A stretch of 64,000 nt of DNA from Microbacterium proteolyticum (GTDB lineage Bacteria > Actinomycetota > Actinomycetes > Actinomycetales > Microbacteriaceae): assembly GCF_014192415.1 (NCBI RefSeq), contig NZ_JACHXY010000003.1, positions 184,227-248,226 of the forward strand. Direction: 5' to 3'. Positions within the stretch are counted from its first letter, which is position 1; every line of letters begins with the position of its first letter. Under the pieces are notes generated by a model. The model had not been told where the DNA came from and ran no database searches. It saw only the letters and a program-made list of their open reading frames with translations. Shown piece after piece: positions 17,319-25,249 of the stretch. The translations under genes were made by a program, and so were the position numbers.

Positions 17319-17391
17319 CGCGTCCCCCTCGTACCCGCGACTCGGGCCGTCGTCGATCGTACGACGCAGGGGGAAGATCGCCCCGCCGCGA

Positions 17392-17763
17392 TCAGCGCGA
17401 CCCGGCATCGTCCGCTATCAGGCGCAGCACGTCGGCGAGCGTCTCCGCAGCCACTCCCTCGGCGACGGCGGCGTCGACGAGTTCGCGTATGCGCCGGGTC
17501 AGGTCGGCGGACAGCGCGGAAACGCCCGCTGCCACTCGCGTCCCCGATCCCACCCGGCTGACGATGAGACCCTCGCTCTCCAGTGCACGGTATGCCTTCT
17601 GCACCGTGCCGGGCGCCACCCCGAAATCTGCAGCCGCCTGTCGAACGGTGGGCAGCTTCTCACCTGTTCCGAGCCGGCCTGACACGATGAGACCGCGGAA
17701 CAGACGGTGCACGTCGGCGGGAGCGGCCACCTGGTGGGAAACCGCGGACACGGCATCCTTCAT
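17392..17763 (-). CDS. GntR-family transcriptional regulator (YtrA type)
   Basis: A 123-residue regulator: winged helix at about 10-80 (VHRLFRGLIVSGRLGTGEKL, PTVRQAAADFGVAPGTVQKAYRALESEG) and a short C-terminal helical tail of about 40 residues, as in the YtrA subfamily that controls membrane transport genes. It overlaps the upstream membrane-protein gene by 4 bp (ATGA), so both are one operon, and it probably represses its own operon at the palindromes at 18798-18829. Confidence 0.88.
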   Translation of the reverse strand: MKDAVSAVSHQVAAPADVHRLFRGLIVSGRLGTGEKLPTVRQAAADFGVAPGTVQKAYRALESEGLIVSRVGSGTRVAAGVSALSADLTRRIRELVDAAVAEGVAAETLADVLRLIADDAGSR

Positions 17764-18770
17764 ACCCTGACCTCCGCCGGCGGGGCAGGTTGCCGACGTC
17801 GGGCATGAACGGCCGCGGCGGCGCGGACCACGAGCAGGGTCAGCAGCGAGCTCCCTGCGATCTCGAGCATCGGGGCCGCGATCCCGCCCACCATGATCAG
17901 GTCGGCGTGCGGGAGTGCGAGCTGGACGCTCGTGAGGTGGCCCGATGGCATCTGGACGGTCATGGTGTCCGCGGCAGCCGAGCGCGCGAGACGCAAGACC
18001 CCACCGAGCATGAGGAGCATCGTGGCGACGGCGAGCGCGACGATGTCACGCGCCGCGTCGGCGCGACCCCGACGCTCGAGGTCGAGCCTCACCCCGTCCG
18101 GAAACGGCCGCGCAGCGTTGCGATGCAAGGCGAGCACCACGGCCGCCGCAAGGGCGACCGCCCCCGCGAGGAGGGGGATGCCGTAAGCCCAGCCGGGAAA
18201 GACCGTCACGACAGGCGGCGCCTCGACGTTCGGTGCTTCCATAGCCACGTGAGCGGCCAGGCCGGGCTCGAAGGCCGTCGACATCCGCCCGAAGACGACC
18301 ATGACGCCGACGGCGACGACCATTGCGACGAGAAGGGCAACGAGGCCACGGCGCGGCCCGAACGTTACCCACGTGCGCCGAGTCACCGACCCCGCGTCCG
18401 CGGCTCGACGGGGTTGCGTCGCCCGCCGCGTCACGGCCCACGCGGCCACCCCCGCGGCAGCGACGACCGGGGCGAGGGCAAACCGCCACCGCGAGACGGC
18501 GGCGGACATATCGATGACGTAACCGCGCAACGCGATATCGCCGATCCACACCAGCCCGACCGCGAGCGCAATCACGCCGATCGCAGCATGCCCGACACGG
18601 GCGACGGCGGCCCCGCTCGGCCCGCCGTGCCGTACTCGCGCCGCGACGAAGGCGATCGCGATGCCGAGCACAGCGCATACGACACTCGACGACAGCAGTC
18701 CCCACACGAGCTCCGGCAGGGGTGCCTGCAACATTCGGTTGCCCACGTTCCAGAAGTGTTCGGGGTTCAT
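17760..18770 (-). CDS. Multi-pass membrane protein co-encoded with GntR
   Basis: A 336-residue protein with about seven to eight hydrophobic segments (near 20-45, 60-85, 95-120, 145-170, 200-225, 255-275, 300-320). No ATPase or substrate-binding motif; no family recognised. ATG 18770 follows AGGTGG. A GntR/YtrA repressor is coupled downstream, and YtrA systems usually govern transporters answering cell-envelope stress, so an envelope role is plausible but inferred. No ABC ATPase gene lies beside it. Confidence 0.7.
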   Translation of the reverse strand: MNPEHFWNVGNRMLQAPLPELVWGLLSSSVVCAVLGIAIAFVAARVRHGGPSGAAVARVGHAAIGVIALAVGLVWIGDIALRGYVIDMSAAVSRWRFALAPVVAAAGVAAWAVTRRATQPRRAADAGSVTRRTWVTFGPRRGLVALLVAMVVAVGVMVVFGRMSTAFEPGLAAHVAMEAPNVEAPPVVTVFPGWAYGIPLLAGAVALAAAVVLALHRNAARPFPDGVRLDLERRGRADAARDIVALAVATMLLMLGGVLRLARSAAADTMTVQMPSGHLTSVQLALPHADLIMVGGIAAPMLEIAGSSLLTLLVVRAAAAVHARRRQPAPPAEVRV

Positions 18771-18797
18771 GGAAACCACCTTTCGTATCACTTTTCT

Positions 18798-18829
18798 AGC
18801 ACATTTTGTGCTTTATATATGACACAAAA
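18798..18829 (-). promoter_or_regulatory. Putative GntR operator/promoter: two overlapping palindromes in an AT-rich patch
   Basis: GCACA(18799-18803)-TTT-TGTGC(18807-18811), and TTTTGTG (18804-18810) with CACAAAA (18823-18829) around an AT-rich 12-bp spacer. This is among the most AT-rich patches of the window and lies 28-60 bp before the ATG of the membrane gene of the GntR operon. TATATA inside could serve as -10. Likely autorepressor site of the GntR protein. Confidence 0.6.
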
Positions 18830-18835
18830 ATAGTT

Positions 18836-19347
18836 TCATGCCGCGCGAGGCGCGCCGTCTTTGCGGCGGCTGCGGATCGCGCCGCCCACGAAGATCGAAA
18901 CGAGTCCGAGCATCGCGAGCAGGCTCACCACCCCCAGGGCGGCACCGCCGAACGCGGAGTCGCCACCGGTGATGCCGTACGTGTCGGCGAGTCCCATGCC
19001 CGGACCGAACGAGGCGATGAAGTAGCCCGTGACCCCCGCAACGAGCAGACCCAGGTAGCAGGAGACGAGGGCCCAGACACCGACGTCCGTCAGCGCCAAG
19101 ACCCCGCCGAAAACGAGCGCGAGCAGGGGACCGCGGCGATGACTGCGACGACGGAAACGTTGGGCGGACCCTGGCTCGCCGTCCCCACCTCGCGCCACAC
19201 CTCTGCCGCAGTCAGGCCCGGCACCGCTGCCTCCGGGTTCCACACGAGGATCTGCAGTAGCGCGACGACCGCGTACAGCGTGACGACGACGACGCCCACG
19301 AGGGCGGCGAGCACACGGGTGCGGCGGTGCGCGGAGCGAGGCTTCAC
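18836..19347 (-). pseudogene. Small membrane protein broken by a frameshift near 19135
   Basis: Two reading frames together give one sensible protein: an N-terminal part from GTG 19347 (VKPRSAHRRTRVLAALVGVV, one membrane helix, then a loop with GLTAAEVWREVGTASQGPP) and, after a one-base shift near 19135, a C-terminal part with three more helices (GPLLALVFGGVLALTDVGVW onward), ending RRKDGAPRAA at 18836. One missing G in the run GCCGCGGTCCCC would explain it. Either a real mutation or a sequencing error. Conserved domains: none recognised. Confidence 0.6.
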
Positions 19348-19427
19348 CTCCCCATGATCGTCCACCGACCGCCGTCTGCCCCGGATCGCGGGCACGTCGC
19401 TGCCGACCGGGACCGATTCCATACGTC

Positions 19428-19433
19428 AGGCTG
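19428..19433 (+). promoter_or_regulatory. Possible -10 hexamer of the amylosucrase-like gene
   Basis: CAGGCT, 6 nt before GTG 19440; no ribosome-binding site. Confidence 0.35.
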
Positions 19434-19439
19434 TCACCC

Positions 19440-21329
19440 GTGACACAGCTCAACCCCGGCCCCCGCGATGTCTCGCACCTCCTCGGCGACCTGAACAGCT
19501 CCGGCGCCGACCGCGAGTTCCTCGCCCACGCCGAACTGCACCTGCCCCGCCTGCACGAGTTGTTCGTCCGCCTCTACGGCGAGCGCACCGACGGCCTCGA
19601 ACGGCTGGCATCCGTCGTCGACCTCGCCCGCCGCTCCTGGACCGAGCGTCCACGGGCGCTCAAGGCCCTCGACCGCGAACGCGACAGCACCCCCGACTGG
19701 TTCGAGAGCGAGCGCATGCTCGGCGGTGTCTGCTACGTCGACCGCTATGCGGGCGGACTCAGCGGCATCCGGGATCGAATCCCCTACTTCCGCGAACTGG
19801 GGCTGACCTACCTGCACCTCATGCCGCTGTTCGAGAGCCCCGAGGGCAACAGCGACGGCGGCTACGCCGTGTCGAGCTATCGCCGCGTGAACCCGGCACT
19901 GGGGACGATGGAGGAGCTCGCGTCGCTCGCCGCCGACCTCCGGCGCGCGGGCATCTCGCTCGTGGTCGACTTCATCTTCAACCACACCAGCAACGAGCAC
20001 GAGTGGGCGAAGAAGGCCGTCGCCGGTGAGCCGGGGTTCGAGGACTTCTACCTCATCTACCCCGACCGCGAGATGCCCGACGCGTTCGAGCAGACGACGC
20101 GGGAGATCTTCCCCGACGACCACCCGGGCTCGTTCGTGCAGCTCGACGACGGGCGCTGGGTGTGGGCGACCTTCTACCACTTCCAATGGGACCTCAACTA
20201 CGCCAACCCCGCCGTCTTCGAGGCGATGGCCGGCGAGATGCTGTTCCTGGCGAACCAGGGCGTCGAGATCCTGCGGATGGATGCCGTGGCCTTCATCTGG
20301 AAGCGACTCGGCACGACCTGCGAGTCGCTGCCCGAGGCGCACCTGCTGCTGCAGGCGTTCAACGCCGTGCTGCGGATGGCGGCGCCGGGGCTGCTGTTCA
20401 AGTCGGAGGCCATCGTGCACCCCGACGAGGTCGTCTCCTACGTCTCCCCCGACGAGTGCCAGATCTCGTACAACCCGCTGCAGATGGCCCTCACCTGGGA
20501 GGCGCTGGCGACGCGCGACGGCCGCCTGCTGCAGCAGGCGCTCGAGCGCCGCCACGCCCTCCCCGACGGTACGGCCTGGGTGAACTACGTGCGCAGCCAC
20601 GACGACATCGGCTGGACCTTCGCCGACGAGGATGCTGCCGAGCTCGGCATCGACGGCTACCCGCACCGCCGGTTCCTCAACGACTTCTACGTCGGCAGAT
20701 CCGACGGCACCTTCGCCCGCGGTGTGCCGTTCCAGGAGAACCCCCGCACCGGCGACGCCCGGGTCACCGGCACCACCGCATCCCTCGCCGGCATCGAGGC
20801 GGGTGACGCCGGCGGCGAGGACCGCGTCGTCCTCGCGCACGCCCTGGCGCTGTCGACCGGCGGGATCCCGCTGCTCTACCTCGGCGACGAGGTCGCCCAG
20901 CTCAACGACTACGGCTACGCCGACCGGGCTGCGGAGGCGGGCGACAGTCGGTGGGTGCACCGCCCGTTCCGCCCCGAGCAGAACTACGCCGACCGCACGG
21001 ATGCGGCGACCCCGGCGGGGCGCGTCTTCTCGCGGTTGTCGCGCCTGCTCGCCGTCCGCCGCTCGACGCCCGAGTTCGCTGGCAACGAGCTGGTCGCCTT
21101 CGATGCCCGTGCGGGGTCGGTGGTGGCGTTCCTTCGCCCCGGCGACGGCGGGTTCGCGGTGCTGGTCGCAGCCAACGTCGCCGACTCCACGGTCGGAGTC
21201 GATGCGTTGACCCTGTCGGGACTCGCCCCGGAGGCCCTCGACCTCGTCACCGGCGCTCCGGTGTGGCTCGGTGCGGGTCTCACGCTCGGTGCGCACGACG
21301 TGCGCTGGCTCCGCGTGCGCCCGCGCTGA
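19440..21329 (+). CDS. Amylosucrase-like GH13 enzyme
   Basis: A 629-residue cytosolic glycoside hydrolase of family 13, closest by eye to amylosucrase/sucrose hydrolase (GH13_4): helical N-terminal domain (1-95), then the (beta/alpha)8 barrel. Catalytic triad positions are intact: nucleophile Asp in VEILRMDAVAFIWK, acid/base Glu in LLFKSEAIVHP and the stabilising Asp in VRSHDDIGW; VVDFIFNHTSNEHEW is the conserved strand-3 region. It either transfers glucose from sucrose to alpha-glucan or hydrolyses sucrose; sequence alone cannot tell. No sucrose transporter is nearby. A terminator follows. Confidence 0.88.
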   Translation: MTQLNPGPRDVSHLLGDLNSSGADREFLAHAELHLPRLHELFVRLYGERTDGLERLASVVDLARRSWTERPRALKALDRERDSTPDWFESERMLGGVCYVDRYAGGLSGIRDRIPYFRELGLTYLHLMPLFESPEGNSDGGYAVSSYRRVNPALGTMEELASLAADLRRAGISLVVDFIFNHTSNEHEWAKKAVAGEPGFEDFYLIYPDREMPDAFEQTTREIFPDDHPGSFVQLDDGRWVWATFYHFQWDLNYANPAVFEAMAGEMLFLANQGVEILRMDAVAFIWKRLGTTCESLPEAHLLLQAFNAVLRMAAPGLLFKSEAIVHPDEVVSYVSPDECQISYNPLQMALTWEALATRDGRLLQQALERRHALPDGTAWVNYVRSHDDIGWTFADEDAAELGIDGYPHRRFLNDFYVGRSDGTFARGVPFQENPRTGDARVTGTTASLAGIEAGDAGGEDRVVLAHALALSTGGIPLLYLGDEVAQLNDYGYADRAAEAGDSRWVHRPFRPEQNYADRTDAATPAGRVFSRLSRLLAVRRSTPEFAGNELVAFDARAGSVVAFLRPGDGGFAVLVAANVADSTVGVDALTLSGLAPEALDLVTGAPVWLGAGLTLGAHDVRWLRVRPR

Positions 21330-21332
21330 CCA

Positions 21333-21369
21333 GTCGTCCCGGCGCGGTAGTTCCCGCGCCGGGGACGAC
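21333..21369. terminator. Bidirectional terminator at the edge of the polysaccharide locus
   Basis: A stem of about 14-15 bp (GTCGTCCC and GGCGCG with their complements, one mismatch) and a 7-nt loop between convergent genes. Confidence 0.65.
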
Positions 21370-21370
21370 G

Positions 21371-22366
21371 TCAGCGGCGTTCCGGCGCCGGCTGCCCGTC
21401 GGTGGTCGCGATGCGGCGCGCCGCCGCCTCGAGCAACACCTGCGCCGTCACGTCCTCGATCTCGACGGCGGTTCCGATCCGGGTGTCGTTCATCAGGCCG
21501 GCGATCTGCGCCTGGTGGTCGTCGACGTGCTCGTTGCGGCCGGCCCGGCGGACGACGGCGACGGGGTACACGCCGGCCTCGAGCAGACCGAGGATGGTGC
21601 CGACTCCGGCGTGGGTGACCACCACGTCCGCCTCGTGGAGGGCGCGGTCGAAGGACGCGGCATCCATGTCCTGCACGACGCGACCGGGCAGATCGTCACG
21701 GGTGGTGTAACCGAGCTGCCAGGTGGTGTCTTCGCCCATGAGACCCGTCGCCAGCAGGGCGTCCACGAGAGTGTCGAAGCGATAGCCCTGGATGGTGCCG
21801 AGCGTGACGAAGATCTTCAGCGGCCGTCCCTCGGGAGGCACACGATCCTCGATGGAGAACGTCTCCAGCACGCTCGGGTGCAGGCCCCAACGACCGCCGG
21901 CCCACGAGCGGTGCTGCGTGCGCATCTCGGCGAGACGGCTGTGGTACAGCATGCGACCCGCCAGCGAAGGCCCGAGCACGCGCGAGACGCTCTCGATGTA
22001 CAGCGCCGGGATGCCGCGTCGACGCGCTGCCGGCAGAGCGGCCGTGGCGAGCGCGGCCCCGGTGCTGACGGCGGCGTCGAAATTCTCGACCGCGAGGGCC
22101 TTGTCGATCTGCCCGACGGCTTTGAGCGTCCCGCGCCAGTCGCGCGGCTTGATGTAGGGCACGAGCAGGGTGCGCTTGTCACGCAGGAGCGACCGGGTCT
22201 GAGGAGAGTCGAAGCTGACCCACAGCGAGTCGTCGGTCGCCCCGAGCCCGGGTGCCAGGCGCACGAGCTGGGCGATGTGCCCACCGGTCGATGCCGCAAG
22301 CAGCATCTTGCGGGGGTTGTCGGGGGTCAGGTCCAGACGGGCGGAGGTGTCACGCGCCGCGATCAT
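21371..22366 (-). CDS. Alg14/Alg13-like fused glycosyltransferase
   Basis: A 331-residue GT-B protein. The N-terminal half opens MLLAASTGGHIAQLVRLAPG, the Gly-Gly-His nucleotide-sugar/lipid-binding motif of Alg14/EpsE-type and MurG-type enzymes; the C-terminal half (from about 175) carries IFVTLGTIQGYRFDTLVDAL and VVVTHAGVGTILGLLEAG, as in Alg13. In eukaryotes and many bacteria these are two proteins; here they are one chain. Probably adds the second sugar to a lipid-linked primer at the inner face of the membrane. It has a separate 301-bp upstream region, so it may be transcribed apart from the genes to its right. Confidence 0.82.
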   Translation of the reverse strand: MIAARDTSARLDLTPDNPRKMLLAASTGGHIAQLVRLAPGLGATDDSLWVSFDSPQTRSLLRDKRTLLVPYIKPRDWRGTLKAVGQIDKALAVENFDAAVSTGAALATAALPAARRRGIPALYIESVSRVLGPSLAGRMLYHSRLAEMRTQHRSWAGGRWGLHPSVLETFSIEDRVPPEGRPLKIFVTLGTIQGYRFDTLVDALLATGLMGEDTTWQLGYTTRDDLPGRVVQDMDAASFDRALHEADVVVTHAGVGTILGLLEAGVYPVAVVRRAGRNEHVDDHQAQIAGLMNDTRIGTAVEIEDVTAQVLLEAAARRIATTDGQPAPERR

Positions 22367-22667
22367 CGGGCCTCACCCGTTTCGAGACGAATTGCGGAGG
22401 GGTCCGCCGTGGTCCGCCGGTGCCCTCTCGTCGCCGCCCTCCCGGACGACGCATTGTCAGACGCACGAGTAAGAATCACTGATCTCCCCCAGATCTTGTG
22501 TCGGGGCCGATCTCTCTCGGGCCCGACGTCAGGTGAATTGTACGGTAGGCGCATTACAGGGCCGTGTCCGGCAAAGCAACGGCGGCGACCAGGAATGCGG
22601 TGCGCACCGCCGGTCGCGGTGCAGAACGAACGAAACCGCCGCACATCCGGAGCCCGTCCACGAGGGT
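22367..22667 (-). other. Intergenic region of 301 bp, probable leader/promoter of the 21371 gene
   Basis: No ORF with a credible start. The minus strand holds TACAAT (plus 22537-22542), a good -10-like hexamer, without a clear -35. Base composition is somewhat less GC-rich around 22440-22560 than the flanking genes. No hairpin strong enough to call. Confidence 0.35.
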
Positions 22668-24686
22668 CTAGACCCGAGCTCGGCCGAGGATATTGCGGTA
22701 GGCGTTCAGAGTCTGCGCGGCGATGACATCCCAGTCGAGCGCGCGCAGGTCCGCCTGCTCCGGCCTCCCCGAGGTCGTCGACCATTCGAGCGCGCCCGTC
22801 AGGGCGGCGGGTGTCAGGTCGCCGTCGAACAGGCGCACCCAGTCGTCGCCGAGCTGCTGCTGCAACTCCTGCATGGCCCCCAACTGCGGAACGAGCACCG
22901 GGCGGTCCGCCGAGACGGCCAGGATCGCCGAACCCGAGTTCTGGATACGCGAGTACGGGAGGATGACGAGATCCGCCGCGGCGAGAGCTGCGGCGATGTC
23001 GTCGTCGGGAAGGAAGCGCGCATCGATCACGATCCGGTCGTCTCCGCGGGCGGCCTCGCGGATCTCCGCCTCGAGCTCGGGCGGTGAGATCTTGCCGGCG
23101 ATGAGCAGGGTGGCATCCACCTCGCTCTCGCGGAACACCCGGATCAGGTGAGGGACGTTCTTGTAGCGACGGATCTGCCCCACGCTGACGATCACCGGGC
23201 GACGGGGGTCGAGCCCCAGCCGCTCGCGGGCCTCGCTGCGGCCGACCCCGAAATCGTACGAGTCGCGGTAGTGGCCGTGCGGGATGACCTCCGCGGGAAC
23301 GGCGGCGAGTTCGGGGTAAGCGGTCCGGGCGCCGACGACGCCCTGCGCCGTCAACGAGATGATGCCGTCGACGTTCTTCAGCAGAAGCTTGTCGGCGAGG
23401 GCACGGAGGCGGGCCGTCGAGCGCTCTTCGTGCGCGGCGACGTTGTGCACCGTCCACACCAGAACGGTCCCCCGGCGCCGGGAGAGCGCGAGGCTTCCGT
23501 AGAACAGGGCGAGCCGGCAGACGTGTCGGTACAGCCGGGGTCCCGACAGGAACGACAGGTCCGGCCAGTGCAGGTGGATGACGTCGGTGCGCTCGACGAG
23601 CAGACGTCCATAGTGCAGGTCGCGCACGACGGCGCCCTGACGCTGCAGCGCACGGGCGAGGTCGGCGGTGTACGGATTCGCCTTCTCCGTGCGGAAGGCC
23701 GGTTCGGCCTGCACGACCAACGGATGCCGCGCCGTCGTCGACGGCTCCCGCCCGAACAGGGTGCGTTCTGCGGCCGGGAATCCGCGACGCCACGAACGGC
23801 GGTGCGCCCATGCCTGCCGGTAGGCGTCGCGCGAGCTGCGGCGCAGAGCCTCGAGGACCGCGCGCAGGGCCACGCCCGCTTGGAGCAGCAGCACCGCGAG
23901 CAGCGCGACGGGTGCGGACCAGACCGTCGTGAAATACGTGACCTTGCCGGCCAGGACCATCGCCAGCCGTCGCCCGCTCGAGCTGCTCGAGCCGCCGACG
24001 TCGTGACGGATGACGGCCTCGGGCACGACGACCGGACGGAAGCCGCGGCGCCACGCCCGCGTCGAGAACTCCGCGTCCTCGCCGTACAGGAAGAACCGCT
24101 CGTCCATACCGCCGATGCGGTGCCACACGTCGCGACGCGTCATCAGGAGGCAGCCCGTGACGATCGGGACCTCGCGGACCGTGTCCCGCTTCCAGCGACC
24201 CAGGGACTCCGGGTCGAACAGGGCGGACTTCTTCGCGACGGCCGAGGCCCCCGTGGCGTAGCAGAGCAGCGACCACAGACTCGGCGCGCCCCAGCACGAC
24301 GACGGGTCCAGCGCGCCGGTCTCGTCGACCGTGCGACCGCCGTAGATCCCGTGCTCGGGGTGGGCTTCGGCGAAGCTCACCAGCGCCTCCAGCGAACCGG
24401 GGAAGGCGGACGCGTCGGGGTTGAACAGCATGACGTAGTCGGCCGTCGACGCCTCCACTCCCCGATTGACCGCTCGCGCGAAACCGAGGTTCTCGCCCGC
24501 GTCGATGAGGGTCACGGCGGGGTGTGCGGCGCGGATCGCCTCCAGGGAGCCGTCGGTCGATCCGTTGTCGATCAGGACGATCCCGAGCCAGTCGAGGTCG
24601 AGATCGACCAGGGACTCGATGGCTTCGAGGGTGCGATCGCGGGTGTTGTAGTTGACGATGATCGCGTCGACGGTGGGCGCGCTCAC
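22668..24686 (-). CDS. Two-domain glycosyltransferase: GT2 fused to GT4-like
   Basis: A 672-residue protein. Residues 5 to about 230 are a GT-A/GT2 domain ([20 protein letters not shown], the NPDAS metal motif near 88-93, and the ED motif in [18 protein letters not shown]). A hydrophobic segment follows near 255-280. From about 330 a GT-B/GT4-like domain starts ([45 protein letters not shown]; and [20 protein letters not shown] for the sugar-nucleotide site). It should add two different residues in sequence to the polysaccharide unit. The hexapeptide acyltransferase gene overlaps its start by 4 bp. Confidence 0.87.
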   Translation of the reverse strand: MSAPTVDAIIVNYNTRDRTLEAIESLVDLDLDWLGIVLIDNGSTDGSLEAIRAAHPAVTLIDAGENLGFARAVNRGVEASTADYVMLFNPDASAFPGSLEALVSFAEAHPEHGIYGGRTVDETGALDPSSCWGAPSLWSLLCYATGASAVAKKSALFDPESLGRWKRDTVREVPIVTGCLLMTRRDVWHRIGGMDERFFLYGEDAEFSTRAWRRGFRPVVVPEAVIRHDVGGSSSSSGRRLAMVLAGKVTYFTTVWSAPVALLAVLLLQAGVALRAVLEALRRSSRDAYRQAWAHRRSWRRGFPAAERTLFGREPSTTARHPLVVQAEPAFRTEKANPYTADLARALQRQGAVVRDLHYGRLLVERTDVIHLHWPDLSFLSGPRLYRHVCRLALFYGSLALSRRRGTVLVWTVHNVAAHEERSTARLRALADKLLLKNVDGIISLTAQGVVGARTAYPELAAVPAEVIPHGHYRDSYDFGVGRSEARERLGLDPRRPVIVSVGQIRRYKNVPHLIRVFRESEVDATLLIAGKISPPELEAEIREAARGDDRIVIDARFLPDDDIAAALAAADLVILPYSRIQNSGSAILAVSADRPVLVPQLGAMQELQQQLGDDWVRLFDGDLTPAALTGALEWSTTSGRPEQADLRALDWDVIAAQTLNAYRNILGRARV

Positions 24687-25249
24687 GCGGTGACCCGGCC
24701 GGGAGTCGACGCGGGTTCGGCGTCTCGCCGGTAGGCGATGACCTTGGCCGGCACACCGCCGGCGATCGCGTTCTCGGGGACGTCCTTCGTGACGACGGCT
24801 CCGGCGGCGATGATCGCGCCGTCTCCGATGGTGACGCCGGCGAGGACGACGACGTCGGCCCCGAGCCAGGTACCGGCCCCGATGACGATGTCATCCTCCT
24901 GCTTGGGCTGGTCCATGGGCGCGACGCCCTTGGCGATGCCGTAGTTGGATGCCGTCAGCGTCACTCGGGGAGCGAGCAGGGCCTTCTCGCCGAACGTGAT
25001 CCGGCCGGTCGAATTGCCCGCCCAGATGGTGGAGTACTCCCCGATCCGCGTCCCGGAGCCGATCGTGATGCGCTCCGCGTTCCGGAACGAGACGTTGGGC
25101 GCGAAGCTGACGTCGGTACCGCGCGTGAGCTTGCGCACCTGCGAGACGTGGGAGTACCCGTAGAAGTGCAGCACGCGCAACCCGTGCAGGTACACCCGCG
25201 GGTCCAGCAGCGAGGCGACTGCCACGAGCGTCTTTCGGATCTTGTTCAT
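24683..25249 (-). CDS. Hexapeptide-repeat acyltransferase (LbH fold)
   Basis: A 188-residue protein of the left-handed beta-helix acetyltransferase family. Hexapeptide repeats run from about 60 to 160 ([51 protein letters not shown], typical coil turns), ending [15 protein letters not shown] as in sugar O-acetyltransferases (WcaF/NodL/MaaC-like). It probably O-acetylates a sugar of the polymer or an intermediate. Both ends overlap neighbours by 4 bp (ATGA), so it is translated with the two flanking glycosyltransferases. Confidence 0.87.
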   Translation of the reverse strand: MNKIRKTLVAVASLLDPRVYLHGLRVLHFYGYSHVSQVRKLTRGTDVSFAPNVSFRNAERITIGSGTRIGEYSTIWAGNSTGRITFGEKALLAPRVTLTASNYGIAKGVAPMDQPKQEDDIVIGAGTWLGADVVVLAGVTIGDGAIIAAGAVVTKDVPENAIAGGVPAKVIAYRRDAEPASTPGRVTA

